Counted from the stretch's first letter, positions 1-7,088 are shown. The stretch is DNA of 29,461 bases from Actinomycetes bacterium (GCA_023388235.1 JAEWGQ010000262.1:1-29461), one strand, 5' to 3'. A program made the numbers and translations. Notes: a model not told the origin generated them from the letters alone.

Positions 1-101
1 GCCGCGCCCCAGCCGCGCCGATCCGCGGCCCAGCCGCGCCCCAGCCGCGCCGATCCGCGCCGCAGCCGCGCCGTTCCGCGCCCCAGCCGCGGCGATCCGC
101 C
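1..101. repeat. Period-21 GC-rich tandem repeat, open at the window edge
   Basis: Near-identical 18-nt blocks beginning CAGCCGCGCC start at positions 10, 42, 63 and 84, with a partial copy at 31. The spacing is 21, 11, 21 and 21 nt. Blocks differ at one or a few bases (GATCCGCG, GTTCCGCG). The array runs to the left edge of the window, so its full length is unknown. It lies downstream of the minus-strand gene at 153-521. There is no dyad inside each unit and no unique spacer, so it is a simple tandem repeat and not a CRISPR. Confidence 0.75.
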
Positions 102-152
102 CCTCCGGCCGTGGGGAACCGCTCGCCGGCCGCGCCAGCCGCAGGAGGGGCG

Positions 153-521
153 TCAGCGCCCGCCGGGCGCGTCGAGCGCCGCGTCGATCTCGGCCCGCCG
201 CTCCCGGACCAGCGCGTCGACCGCCGCGTCCGGCAGCGGCCGGTCGCCGGTGAACCGCAGCGCGCCCTTCGTCGCGTCGGCGCCGTCCAGCGTCCCCGCC
301 ACCACCGCCGTGACCCGCCCGCTGAACGGGTACACCGAGTACCCACGCCGCGTGACGGCGACCGCGACCAGCGGGCGGCCGCGGTACAGGTACGCCGGCA
401 TCCCGTAGGAGCGGCCCTCCTCGACCTCGGGCACCAGCGCCCGCGCGCGGTCGAGCAGCGTCCCCACGACGGACCGTGCGGGCTCGTCCAGCGCCGCGAG
501 CTGGTCGGCGACAACACCCAT
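153..521 (-). CDS. DUF1801/YdhG-like domain protein
   Basis: The product is about 122 residues. It has an N-terminal helical stretch (LAALDEPARSVVGTLLDRAR), then a segment with EGRSYGMPAYLYRGRPLVAV near residues 35-55, and a C-terminal RERRAEIDAAL helix. The order 'helix, Y-G-M/I-P, strand, phenylalanine/proline turn' is what I associate with the DUF1801 (YdhG-like) small alpha/beta family, whose biochemical role is poorly defined. The ATG at 521 is chosen because GGGAGGAG lies just upstream; an upstream in-frame ATG at 587 would add a low-complexity Arg/Gly-rich tail. It is a single gene with its own promoter candidate at 550-555. The family is likely; the function is unknown. Confidence 0.75.
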   Translation of the reverse strand: MGVVADQLAALDEPARSVVGTLLDRARALVPEVEEGRSYGMPAYLYRGRPLVAVAVTRRGYSVYPFSGRVTAVVAGTLDGADATKGALRFTGDRPLPDAAVDALVRERRAEIDAALDAPGGR

Positions 522-549
522 GTCCGCTCCTCCCGGTGGCCCCCACCCG

Positions 550-555
550 ATCGTG
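550..555 (-). promoter_or_regulatory. Candidate -10 box for the DUF1801-like gene
   Basis: On the minus strand the sequence reads TGCCACGATCG, with CACGAT fitting the relaxed actinobacterial NANNNT -10 pattern. It would start transcription about 20 nt before the ATG at 521, leaving room for the GGGAGGAG Shine-Dalgarno. No convincing -35 is seen. Confidence 0.35.
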
Positions 556-673
556 GCACCGCGGCGGCCGCGACGACAGCGCGTCACCCGCCCGGGTGCT
601 GGACGCCGGGCGGCGCCGGCCGATGGGGAGGGTGAGAGCCGCGGACCGCGCGGCGCCGGACCGGGGGTGCGAC

Positions 674-862
674 ATGCGGGTGCGCGACCGCGTGCTGGCC
701 GTGCTCACCCTCGCCGGCTGCCTGGCCGGCCTGGTCGCGCTGCCGCTCGGCTGGGGCGCCCACCCGCGCACCACGTTCTGCCGGACCGCCGCCGAGTGCC
801 CCGACCTGCGCTGGCCCAGCGGCACCGTCGAGCCCGTCGGGGGCTCCGAGCCGCGCCCCTGA
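674..862 (+). CDS. Small hypothetical membrane or exported protein
   Basis: This 62-residue frame starts MRVRDRVLAVLTLAGCLAGL. A basic N-terminus is followed by a hydrophobic run (about residues 7-27), then a short hydrophilic tail with two cysteines (FCRTAAEC) and a proline-rich end. That layout fits a single-pass membrane protein or a secreted small protein; the LAGC at 13-16 could be a lipobox, but it sits early. Upstream GGGGGTG at 664-670 is a weak ribosome site. I recognise no family. The frame could be spurious in such GC-rich DNA; the coherent signal-like N-terminus is the main support. Confidence 0.45.
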   Translation: MRVRDRVLAVLTLAGCLAGLVALPLGWGAHPRTTFCRTAAECPDLRWPSGTVEPVGGSEPRP

Positions 863-887
863 CCGCCCCGCCGGCCGGTGCGAGAAT
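859..887 (+). promoter_or_regulatory. Promoter of the HhH-GPD gene (leaderless)
   Basis: CTGACC at 859-864 and GAGAAT at 882-887 are separated by 17 nt. A 6-nt spacer then leads straight to the ATG at 894, placing the transcription start on or next to the start codon. No Shine-Dalgarno is present. The -35 overlaps the stop codon of the upstream small frame. Confidence 0.55.
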
Positions 888-893
888 CGGGGC

Positions 894-1466
894 ATGACGC
901 TCTGGCTGACCGGCGACGCCGACGCGGACCGCCTGCTCGACTCCGACCCCTTCGCCCTGCTGACCGGGATGCTCCTGGACCAGCAGGTGACGATGGAGTC
1001 CGCGTTCGCCGGCCCGGCCAAGATCGCGCAGCGCATGGGCGGCTTCGACGTGCGCCGCATCGCCGACGCGGACCCCGAGGAGTTCGCCGCCCTGTGCGCC
1101 ACGCCGCCCGCGGTGCACCGGTTCCCCGGGTCGATGGCGGGCCGCGTTCAGGCGGTCGCCCGCGCCGTGGTGGACGCCTACGACGGCGACGTCACCCGGC
1201 TCTGGACGGACGGCGACCCCGACGGCGCCACCGTGCTGCGCCGGCTGAAGGCGCTGCCGGGCTTCGGCGACCAGAAGGCCCGGATCTTCCTGGCGCTCCT
1301 GGCCAAGCAGCGCGGCGTCGCCCCCGCCGGCTGGCAGGAGGCGGCCGGCGCCTACGCCGACGACGTGCCGCGGTCCATCGCGGACGTGCGGGACCCCGTC
1401 TCGCTCGCCGCCGTGCGCGAGACGAAGCGCGCCGCGAAGGCCGCCGCCCGCGCCGCGAAGGGCTGA
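894..1466 (+). CDS. HhH-GPD superfamily protein (uncharacterised subfamily)
   Basis: The 190-residue protein resembles the uncharacterised actinobacterial HhH-GPD family related to base-excision DNA glycosylases. The N-terminal part has the DPFALLTGMLLDQQVTM segment (residues 18-34), matching the 'I.SQQ'-type helix that opens the glycosylase fold. The helix-hairpin-helix is LKALPGFGDQKARIFLALL (residues 118-136), which in this superfamily contacts the DNA backbone. The Lys of Nth-type bifunctional enzymes is not aligned (Gln there, Lys one place later). The usual catalytic Asp some 15-20 residues beyond the hairpin is not evident: the segment reads GVAPAGWQE. The C-terminus is a Lys/Arg/Ala tail (RETKRAAKAAARAAKG), a likely nucleic-acid contact. 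The ATG at 894 has no Shine-Dalgarno but fits a leaderless start. Confidence 0.85.
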   Translation: MTLWLTGDADADRLLDSDPFALLTGMLLDQQVTMESAFAGPAKIAQRMGGFDVRRIADADPEEFAALCATPPAVHRFPGSMAGRVQAVARAVVDAYDGDVTRLWTDGDPDGATVLRRLKALPGFGDQKARIFLALLAKQRGVAPAGWQEAAGAYADDVPRSIADVRDPVSLAAVRETKRAAKAAARAAKG

Positions 1467-1558
1467 GCCCGCACCCGGGTCGCGTCTCCCCGGCCGAGCG
1501 AGCTGGTCACCGGTGCCCCTCGGGTGGGTCGTGCCCAGGAGCGACGCGTCCCGGCACC

Positions 1559-1634
1559 GGCGAGGACCGGCCACCGGGACGACGAGCACGCCGTCACCTG
1601 CCGCGGCGCCGTCGTGCTCGCGGCGGTCCTCGCC
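1559..1634. repeat. Nested inverted repeats in the gap before the GNAT gene
   Basis: The gap 1467-1701 contains two nested dyads. The outer arms are CGAGGACCG (1561-1569) and CGGTCCTCG (1624-1632), extendable by GG/CC to 1559 and 1634. The inner arms are CGAGCACG (1583-1590) and CGTGCTCG (1613-1620), with a 22-nt loop. The two sides between inner and outer arms are unequal (13 versus 3 nt), so the RNA would form an asymmetric hairpin. It could end transcription of the HhH-GPD gene, although there is no T-run. Confidence 0.5.
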
Positions 1635-1689
1635 CGGCTGCGGGCGCCGACCGGTCGATCAGCCGTCGCGCCGCCGACCGACGAGCACC

Positions 1690-1695
1690 TACGTT
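1690..1695 (+). promoter_or_regulatory. -10 box of the leaderless GNAT gene
   Basis: TACGTT matches TANNNT and is followed by exactly 6 nt before the GTG at 1702. No Shine-Dalgarno is present there. No -35 hexamer is recognisable. Confidence 0.5.
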
Positions 1696-1701
1696 GCCCG
1701 C

Positions 1702-2181
1702 GTGGCCAACGTGTTCATGATCTCCGACCCGCCCACCCGCACCCGGTCGGCACTCCCCGCCGGATCGACCCTCCACCTCATCGGCGAGGAGGACCTCGGA
1801 GACGTGGGCCGCGCCTACTGGCGCACCTACCGGGACACGCCCGAGGCGATGTCCCTGACGGAGGCCGTCGATGACGTCCGGGCCGCCTGGAACGGTGAGT
1901 ACGGTCGCTGGCTGCCGGCGGGATCCCTCCTCGCACGGGTCGACGCCGGCCTGTCAGGCGCGATCATCACCGTCGAGGACCCGCCCTGGCCGGACGTCCC
2001 GCCGGGGCCGTTCATCACCGACCTCTTCGTCCTGCCGGAGATGCGACGTCGCGGGATCGGCCGCGCACTCGTCCAGACGGTCCAGTCCGCGCTCCCCACC
2101 CGCATCGGCCTGCGGGTCGACGACTCGGCAGCCGAGGCGCGCGCGCTCTACGTCTCGGCCGGTTTCCGACCCGCCCCGTGA
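1702..2181 (+). CDS. GNAT family N-acetyltransferase
   Basis: The product is about 159 residues and would transfer an acyl group from acetyl-CoA to an unidentified amine. Motif A is clear: strand FITDLFVLPEM (residues 104-114), then RRRGIGRAL (115-123), the R/Q-x-x-G-x-G/A pyrophosphate loop of GNATs. The C-terminal ALYVSAGF (149-156) is the usual motif B 'A..LY...GF'. The N-terminal half (AYWRTYRDTPEAM) is the substrate side and gives no clue to the acceptor. The GTG at 1702 is preferred because of the TACGTT box 6 nt upstream; an in-frame ATG at 1717 is a minor alternative. The gene ends 10 nt from the stop of the convergent gene at 2192. Confidence 0.85.
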   Translation: MANVFMISDPPTRTRSALPAGSTLHLIGEEDLGDVGRAYWRTYRDTPEAMSLTEAVDDVRAAWNGEYGRWLPAGSLLARVDAGLSGAIITVEDPPWPDVPPGPFITDLFVLPEMRRRGIGRALVQTVQSALPTRIGLRVDDSAAEARALYVSAGFRPAP

Positions 2182-2191
2182 GGGACACGAC

Positions 2192-2587
2192 CTAGTGCGC
2201 GAGCCCGCGCGGCACGTCGAGCCCGACGAGGCGCAGCAGCCGCACCACGGTCTCCTCGACGAACGTGTCCTCGGGCTCCTCGCCCTCGACCGCCAGCAGG
2301 CGCCGGACCTCGCCCGGCTGCACGTCCGCCGCACCGACGGACTCCGCCCACGCGGCGAACCCCTCGGCCTCGGCCTCGAGGTCGACGGGCGCGCTCTCGG
2401 CCGGGTCGTCGTACAGGTCGCGCGGCTGGAACCCGAGGTAGAACCGTCCCGCCGCGCCCTCGGGCACCGGCCGGTAGTCGACGACCGCGATGTCGCTGTC
2501 GACGACCTCGACGGCCAGGCTCGGGGTGTCCGCCAGGTCCCCGCCCCAGGTCCCGCCGCCGTACTCGAACCGCTCGGACGTGCCCAC
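2192..2587 (-). CDS. Hypothetical protein, acidic, no family recognised
   Basis: This is a 131-residue, strongly acidic, soluble-looking protein. An N-terminal half rich in short strands (SLAVEVVDSDIAVVDYRPV, GRFYLGFQPRDLYDD) is followed by two helices (LEAEAEGFAAWAESV, EETVVRLLRLVGLDVP). The GTG at 2587 is chosen because GAGGGAGG precedes it by 5 nt; a longer frame to 2671 would add a basic, low-complexity tail. Codon use has the strong GC third-position bias of real genes here. I see no signal peptide, membrane segment or catalytic motif. It is convergent with the GNAT gene and divergent from the YbjQ gene, so context gives no function. Confidence 0.65.
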   Translation of the reverse strand: MGTSERFEYGGGTWGGDLADTPSLAVEVVDSDIAVVDYRPVPEGAAGRFYLGFQPRDLYDDPAESAPVDLEAEAEGFAAWAESVGAADVQPGEVRRLLAVEGEEPEDTFVEETVVRLLRLVGLDVPRGLAH

Positions 2588-2721
2588 GCGGGCCTCCCTC
2601 TCGTCGTCGTGCCCCGGGGCACGACCTGCGCGCGCCCGGCGACGCGATGCTAGCGGGCGGCCGGGGGGCACCGGTCGGGTGACGTCGCGCGCCGGTGGCG
2701 GCGCCCCGCGCGGATCGCTGG

Positions 2722-2727
2722 CACGAT
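2722..2727 (+). promoter_or_regulatory. -10 box of the leaderless ybjQ-like gene
   Basis: CACGAT sits in the context TGGCACGATCG, with a 6-nt spacer to the ATG at 2734 and no Shine-Dalgarno. The geometry matches the boxes at 882-887 and 1690-1695. Confidence 0.45.
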
Positions 2728-2733
2728 CGCCGC

Positions 2734-3114
2734 ATGATCGTGGTCACCAGCAACGAGGTCCCGGGCTACCGGATCCAGGCGGTGCTCGGCGAGGTCATGG
2801 GCCTCACCGTCCGCTCGACGAACATCGGGGCGAACTTCACGGCCGGCTTCCGGTCCATCGGCGGCGGCGAGATCCCCGAGTACACGAAGATCATGTACGA
2901 GTCGCGCCACGAGGTGATGCGCCGCATGACGGAGGAGGCCGCGCAGCGCGGTGCCAACGCGATCGTCGCGATGCGGTTCGACACCGACTCGATCGGGCAG
3001 TTCAGCGAGGTGTGCGCGTACGGCACCGCCGTGATCGTCGAGCCGATCCCCGCGGGCGAGCCCGGCGCCACCGGCCAGTCCGCCCAGATCGCCGGGCAGC
3101 AGCAGACGCGCTGA
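2734..3114 (+). CDS. YbjQ/UPF0145 family protein
   Basis: The 126-residue protein matches the YbjQ family (UPF0145, formerly DUF74; sometimes called a heavy-metal-binding domain), a small alpha/beta protein that forms pentamers in solved structures. Diagnostic parts are the opening IVVTSNEVPGYRI (residues 2-14), the G-x-V-x-G-L-T-V-R-S strand (18-29), the helix with YESRHEVMRRMTEEA (residues 55-69), and GANAIVAMRFD (72-82). A short unstructured tail follows residue 108. The cellular role is not established. The start is supported by the leaderless promoter geometry; an upstream ATG at 2695 would add an Arg-rich extension foreign to the family. Confidence 0.9.
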   Translation: MIVVTSNEVPGYRIQAVLGEVMGLTVRSTNIGANFTAGFRSIGGGEIPEYTKIMYESRHEVMRRMTEEAAQRGANAIVAMRFDTDSIGQFSEVCAYGTAVIVEPIPAGEPGATGQSAQIAGQQQTR

Positions 3115-3122
3115 CCCGCGGC

Positions 3123-3140
3123 GGGCGGGCGGCGGGCGGG
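3123..3140 (+). other. G-quadruplex-type G-rich motif
   Basis: Four GGG tracts (3123, 3127, 3134, 3138) are separated by loops of 1, 4 and 1 nt just after the ybjQ stop. This fits the canonical G3+N1-7 pattern on the plus strand. The same 19-nt G-rich core recurs at 20870-20888. Confidence 0.4.
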
Positions 3141-3144
3141 CGCG

Positions 3145-3170
3145 CGGCCGGGTGGGCGCCCACCCCGCCG
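3145..3170. terminator. Bidirectional hairpin between ybjQ-like gene and cofE
   Basis: GGGTGG (3150-3155) pairs with CCACCC (3160-3165) around GCGC. Past a C/C mismatch, CGGC (3145-3148) pairs with GCCG (3167-3170). It lies between convergent stops, with no T-run on either side, as is common for GC-rich actinobacterial terminators. Confidence 0.55.
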
Positions 3171-3174
3171 GGGC

Positions 3175-4008
3175 TCAGGCCGGCCCGGCACCCCCGTCGG
3201 TGGGCGCGGTGCCCGCCGCGTCCTTCCACCCGCGGGCGTACGCCTCCGCGGTGCCCTCGGCGAACATGTCGTCCGGCCCCGTCCGCACGAGCACCCGCGC
3301 GCCCGGGCCGTCCTCGGCGGTGACGACGTGCGCCAGGCCGCGCACGACCGCCACCGGGCGCCCGGTGGCCTTGCCCTTGACGAGCTCCGCGGCCGCGGCG
3401 ATCTCGTCGGCCACCGCCGCCATGCTCACCTGGAGCGGGCGGCCGTGGGTGTCGGTGGACCCGCGCAGGTCGTCGAGCACCCGCACCCCGGCCGCGCCGA
3501 TCGCGATGTCCGTCTGCCCCTGCCGCCACGGTCGGCCGGCGGTGTCGGTGACGAGCACCCCGAGGCGCACCCCGAAGCGCTCCGACAGCGCCGACCGCAG
3601 CGCGCGGGCGGTGGCGTCGGGGTCGGCCGGCAGCAGCAGCACCGTGCCGTCGGGGGTGTTCGACGCGTCCACGCCGGCGGCCGCCATGACGAGCCCGAGC
3701 CGGTTCTCCACGATGCGCGTGACGCCGCCCGGGTGCTCGCGGGTCGCCACCACGCGCACGGTCTCGGCGGTGATCGCCGCCTCCCGGTCCGCCGCGTGCA
3801 CCACGCGGCCCTCGGCCTTGGAGACGACCTTGCTCGTCACCACCAGCACGTCGCCGTCCTGCAGCGCCGTCGCCGGCCGGTCCGCCGCGTCCGCCGCGAG
3901 CGCGTCCCCGACCAGGGCGGCCAGGTCGTCCCCCGGGCGCACCTCGCCCATCCCGGGGACGCCCCAGGCGGTCAGCAGGTCCGCGGCGGCGGAGCGGGGG
4001 CCGGGCAC
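3175..4008 (-). CDS. cofE: Coenzyme F420-0:L-glutamate ligase (CofE)
   Basis: CofE adds gamma-linked glutamates to F420-0 in a GTP- and metal-dependent reaction, the last stage of coenzyme F420 synthesis. The 277-residue protein shows family signatures: [18 protein letters not shown] near the N-terminus (nucleotide and metal site), [16 protein letters not shown], and [22 protein letters not shown] in the middle. Its length matches the single-domain CofE type. The FMN-binding C-terminal domain found in mycobacterial FbiB (about 450 residues) is absent. The GTG at 4008 lies 2 nt after the TGA of the upstream oxidoreductase (4011-4013), implying translational coupling with that F420 user. No cofC, cofD or fbiC is in this window. 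Confidence 0.93.
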   Translation of the reverse strand: MPGPRSAAADLLTAWGVPGMGEVRPGDDLAALVGDALAADAADRPATALQDGDVLVVTSKVVSKAEGRVVHAADREAAITAETVRVVATREHPGGVTRIVENRLGLVMAAAGVDASNTPDGTVLLLPADPDATARALRSALSERFGVRLGVLVTDTAGRPWRQGQTDIAIGAAGVRVLDDLRGSTDTHGRPLQVSMAAVADEIAAAAELVKGKATGRPVAVVRGLAHVVTAEDGPGARVLVRTGPDDMFAEGTAEAYARGWKDAAGTAPTDGGAGPA

Positions 4009-4010
4009 CG

Positions 4011-5030
4011 TCAGCGCACCAGCTGCGGCAGCACGTCCCGGCCGAACACGTCGATCCACTCGCGCTGGTTGCGGCCCACGTTGTGCAGGTAGACGCGGTC
4101 GAAGCCGAGGTCCACGTACTTCTGGATCTCCGCGCGGTGCACGTCGGGGTCGGACGAGATGACCATGCGGCCCTCGAAGTCCTCGGGGCGCACCAGCTTG
4201 GCCATCTGCGCGAAGTCGAACGGCGAGCGGATGTCGCCCTTCGGGAACTTCATACCGCCGTTGGGCCACTCGGTCATCGCGTTCTCGAGCGCCTGCTCGT
4301 CGGTCTCCGCCCAGGACAGGTGGAGCTGCAGCACCTTCGGCAGCGCCTCGGGGTCGCGCCCGGACTCGCGCACGCCCTCGTCGAACTTGGCGAACAGGCC
4401 GCTGATCTTCTCCAGCGGGGCGCCGACCGTGATGAGGCCGTCGGCGTGCTTGCCGGCGCGCTTCGCGGTGACGGGGCCGGCGGTCGCGACCAGGATCTCC
4501 GGGGCGACCTCGGGCATGGTCCACAGGCGGGTCGACTCGAGCTTGTAGAACTGCCCGGCGTGCTTCACGTCCTTGCCGGCGATCGAGGCGGCGAACAGCT
4601 TCTTGATGATGTCGATGGCCTCGAACATGCGGTTGATCCGCTCGGGCGCCTCGGGCCAGTACTGCGCGGTGACGTGCTCGTTCAGCGCCTCGCCGGAACC
4701 GAGGCCCAGCCAGTGCCGGCCCGGGTACATCGCCGCGAGCGTCGCGGAGGCCTGCGCCACCATCGCCGGGTGCCAGCGGAACGTCGGCGCGGTCACGCCC
4801 GGCCCCATGTCCCCCGTCGTGCGCTCGCCCAGCGCGGCCAGGACGTTCCACACGAACGCGGACTGCCCCTGCTGGGGCACCCACGGCTGGAAGTGGTCGG
4901 CCGCCATCGTGCCGAGGAACCCGTGCTGCTCGGCGTACGCCGACAGCTCCACGGCCTCCGTCGGGTGGAACTGCTCCAGCATCGCCGCGTACCCGACCTG
5001 CAGGCCCTCGGCCACCACACCCTGTGCCAC
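4011..5030 (-). CDS. F420-dependent LLM-class oxidoreductase, FGD-like
   Basis: This 339-residue TIM-barrel flavin/F420 enzyme belongs to the luciferase-like monooxygenase superfamily, G6PDH-related branch. DHFQPW (residues 45-50) corresponds to the Asp-His/Trp active-site segment of mycobacterial Fgd1, and GSGEALNE (111-118) to the segment with its catalytic Glu; ISSDPD and the C-terminal [14 protein letters not shown] also match. The family transfers hydride between a substrate and F420. Glucose-6-phosphate as substrate is not assured, because many relatives act on other alcohols. The GTG at 5030 has GAGGGAG about 7 nt upstream. It is first in a two-gene unit with cofE, so coenzyme maker and user would be co-expressed. 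Confidence 0.88.
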   Translation of the reverse strand: MAQGVVAEGLQVGYAAMLEQFHPTEAVELSAYAEQHGFLGTMAADHFQPWVPQQGQSAFVWNVLAALGERTTGDMGPGVTAPTFRWHPAMVAQASATLAAMYPGRHWLGLGSGEALNEHVTAQYWPEAPERINRMFEAIDIIKKLFAASIAGKDVKHAGQFYKLESTRLWTMPEVAPEILVATAGPVTAKRAGKHADGLITVGAPLEKISGLFAKFDEGVRESGRDPEALPKVLQLHLSWAETDEQALENAMTEWPNGGMKFPKGDIRSPFDFAQMAKLVRPEDFEGRMVISSDPDVHRAEIQKYVDLGFDRVYLHNVGRNQREWIDVFGRDVLPQLVR

Positions 5031-5081
5031 GAACGCTCTCCCTCACGTGCCCGGCGCCGCGCTGTCGCGGGGCCTGGGTCG

Positions 5082-5087
5082 AGCGTA
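5082..5087 (-). promoter_or_regulatory. Candidate -10 box for the F420 oxidoreductase-cofE unit
   Basis: TACGCT (read on the minus strand) matches TANNNT and would give a leader of about 45 nt before the GTG at 5030. No clear -35 is visible. Confidence 0.4.
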
Positions 5088-5142
5088 ACCAGCGCGTGTG
5101 TCCGGCGGATTCCCGGCGGGCGTCGCGCCCGTGTCGGCCGGC

Positions 5143-5171
5143 TTGACCGGCTCCGCCGCCGTTGCCAGGCT
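5143..5171 (+). promoter_or_regulatory. Promoter of the nucleoside hydrolase gene
   Basis: TTGACC (5143-5148) and CAGGCT (5166-5171) are separated by 17 nt. The -35 is good and the -10 fits NANNNT. Transcription would start near 5178, about 24 nt before the ATG, leaving the GAGGAGG ribosome site intact. Confidence 0.5.
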
Positions 5172-5201
5172 CGCGGGGAACCCCGCCGGCGAGGAGGCCG
5201 C

Positions 5202-6149
5202 ATGCCCCACCCGATCGTCCTGGACTGCGACCCGGGCCACGACGACGCCGTCGCGCTGCTGCTCGCGCACGGCAACCCCGAGATCGAGCTGCTGGCGGTC
5301 ACCACCGTGGCCGGCAACCAGACGCTCGACCGCGTGACCCGCAACGCCCTGTCCGTCGCGCGGGTCGCCGGCATCGCGGGCGTGCCGTTCGCCGCGGGCG
5401 CCGACCGTCCCCTGGTGCGGGAGCGGGAGCACGCGCCCAGCATCCACGGCGAGTCGGGGCTCGACGGCCCGGTGCTGCCGGAGCCGGTGCTCGCCCCCGA
5501 CCCGCGGCACGCGGTCGAGCTCATCGTCGAGACGGTCATGTCGCGCGAGCCCGGCACGGTCACGCTGGTGCCGACGGGACCGCTGACGAACATCGCGCTC
5601 GCCGCCCGCACCGAGCCGCGGATCGTCGAGCGCGTCAAGCAGGTCGTCCTCATGGGCGGGGCGGCGCGGACCGGCAACTGGACGCCGGTCGCGGAGTTCA
5701 ACGTGCTCGCGGACCCCGAGGCCGCCCGGGTGGTGGTGCGGGCCGGGTGGGACGTCGTCGTCGTGGGGCTGGACGTGACGCACCAGGCGCTCGCGACGCC
5801 GGACGTGGTCGAGCGGATCGCGGCCGTCGGGACCGCGCCGGCGCGGTTCGTCGGCGAGCTGCTGGAGTTCTTCGGCCGCACCTACCGCGAGACGATGGGC
5901 TTCCCGCACCCGCCGGTGCACGACCCGTGCGCGGTCGCCTACGTCATCGACCCCGCGGTGCTCACGCTGCGGCGGGCGCCGGTCGACGTCGAGCTCGCGG
6001 GCGAGCTGACCACCGGGATGACGGTGGTCGACCTGCGCGGGCCCGCGCCGGACGGCTGCCGCACCTCGGTGGCGCTCGGCCTGGACCGGGACCGGTTCTG
6101 GGACCTCGTGGTGGACGCGCTGGAGCGGATCGGGGACGTGCCCGCCTGA
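5202..6149 (+). CDS. Nucleoside hydrolase (IUNH family)
   Basis: The enzyme hydrolyses the N-glycosidic bond of ribonucleosides to base and ribose, for purine or pyrimidine salvage, in the cytoplasm. At 315 residues it has the family's normal length. The calcium-binding N-terminal motif DCDPGHDDA (residues 8-16, key Asp 10, 14 and 15) is intact. VPTGPLTN (123-130), VLMGGA (149-154), [10 protein letters not shown] (165-174) and the HDP at 240-242, with the conserved His-Asp, are all present. Base preference cannot be read from sequence. The ATG at 5202 has GAGGAGG 4 nt upstream. It is monocistronic; its stop lies 3 nt from that of the convergent LysR gene. Confidence 0.92.
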   Translation: MPHPIVLDCDPGHDDAVALLLAHGNPEIELLAVTTVAGNQTLDRVTRNALSVARVAGIAGVPFAAGADRPLVREREHAPSIHGESGLDGPVLPEPVLAPDPRHAVELIVETVMSREPGTVTLVPTGPLTNIALAARTEPRIVERVKQVVLMGGAARTGNWTPVAEFNVLADPEAARVVVRAGWDVVVVGLDVTHQALATPDVVERIAAVGTAPARFVGELLEFFGRTYRETMGFPHPPVHDPCAVAYVIDPAVLTLRRAPVDVELAGELTTGMTVVDLRGPAPDGCRTSVALGLDRDRFWDLVVDALERIGDVPA

Positions 6150-6152
6150 CCC

Positions 6153-6998
6153 TCAGCGCGCGGACGTGCCGAGGATGGCGCCGCTGAGCGCCTCGACGGG
6201 CTCGCGCGGGGACTGCGGGTTCGCCACCAGCGTCAGGTCGACGTCCCCCAGCTCGGGCAGCCCGAGCCCCGCGGGCAGCTGCACCAGGTCGTCGGGGATC
6301 AGGCTCTGCGGCAGCACCGCGATGCCCATGCCGGCCCGCAGCGCCGCGAGCACGCCGTTCACCTCGACGGTCTTGCAGGTGATGCGCCACGGCCGCCCCG
6401 CGTCGGTGAGGGCCGCCACCGCCGCCTGCCGGGTGATCGAGCTGCCCTGGTAGGTGATGAGCGGAACGGGGGCGTCGGCGTCCACCGGGGTGCCGGGCAG
6501 CGCGACCCACACCAGGCGGTCGCGCCGCACGAGCTGGCCCTCCGCCTGACCGGTGACCTCCTTGATGAACACGAGGTCGAGCTGCCCGGCGCGCAGCCGG
6601 CGGTGCAGGGCACCGCTCTGGGCGACCGTGAGCTCGAGGTTGATCCGCGGGTGCAGGCGCCGGAAGTCCCGGAGCACCCGCGGGAGCTGGGCGAGCGCGA
6701 GGTCGTCGGCGGCGCCGAACCGCAGGCGGCCGTGCATCGCCGAGCCCGTGAAGTACCGGGCGGCCTCGTCGTGCGCCGCGAGGATCGTCCGGGCGAACGA
6801 CGCCATCGCCTGCCCGTCGTCGGTGAGCTGCACGCCGCGGGTGTCCCGGTCGAGCAGCCGGCGCCCGGCGGCGTCCTCGAGCTTGCGGACGTGCTGGCTG
6901 ACCGTGGGCTGCGACAGACCCCGCCGGGCGGCGGCGCGCGTGAAGTTCAACGTCTCGGAAACCGCGAGGAAAGTGCGGAGCTGGTCGGGGTCAAACAC
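6153..6998 (-). CDS. LysR-type transcriptional regulator
   Basis: The product is about 281 residues. The N-terminal winged helix-turn-helix is textbook LysR: FDPDQLRTFLAV, then NFTRAAARRGLSQPTVSQHVRKLE, then GRRLLDRDTRGVQLTDDG. The effector domain begins near LRFGAADDLALAQLPRVL, with the usual GALHRRLRAGQLDLVFI strand-helix and AGMGIAVLPQ near the end. The start is set at the GTG at 6998 because the family commonly begins VFDPDQL and GAGG lies 6 nt upstream; an ATG at 7055 would add a basic 19-residue tail. It is divergent from the MFS exporter gene, and a nested palindrome at 7065-7088 lies between them, so it probably controls that exporter and itself. The inducer is unknown. Confidence 0.92.
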   Translation of the reverse strand: MFDPDQLRTFLAVSETLNFTRAAARRGLSQPTVSQHVRKLEDAAGRRLLDRDTRGVQLTDDGQAMASFARTILAAHDEAARYFTGSAMHGRLRFGAADDLALAQLPRVLRDFRRLHPRINLELTVAQSGALHRRLRAGQLDLVFIKEVTGQAEGQLVRRDRLVWVALPGTPVDADAPVPLITYQGSSITRQAAVAALTDAGRPWRITCKTVEVNGVLAALRAGMGIAVLPQSLIPDDLVQLPAGLGLPELGDVDLTLVANPQSPREPVEALSGAILGTSAR

Positions 6999-7064
6999 GG
7001 AGAACCTCACGGTCGCGGGGGCGGTCGCGGACCTGCGGCGACGCCCGGGGGTCATTACGGAACA

Positions 7065-7088
7065 TCATCACACTGATAGTCGTGATGA
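7065..7088. promoter_or_regulatory. Candidate LysR operator, nested palindrome
   Basis: Perfect 7-bp arms TCATCAC (7065-7071) and GTGATGA (7082-7088) flank a 10-nt centre that itself contains the dyad ACT-GAT-AGT (7072-7080). The centre includes GATAGT (7075-7080), a possible -10 for the MFS gene, so binding would overlap that promoter. LysR regulators usually recognise T-N11-A dyads in such divergent regions. Confidence 0.6.

Noticed and set aside
1..101. CRISPR array
   Set aside because: Units are contiguous with no unique spacers, and no cas genes are present.
6999..7055. Longer LysR start at 7055
   Set aside because: It would add a basic low-complexity tail outside the family's usual VFDPDQL start, which has GAGG upstream. 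It cannot be excluded without data.
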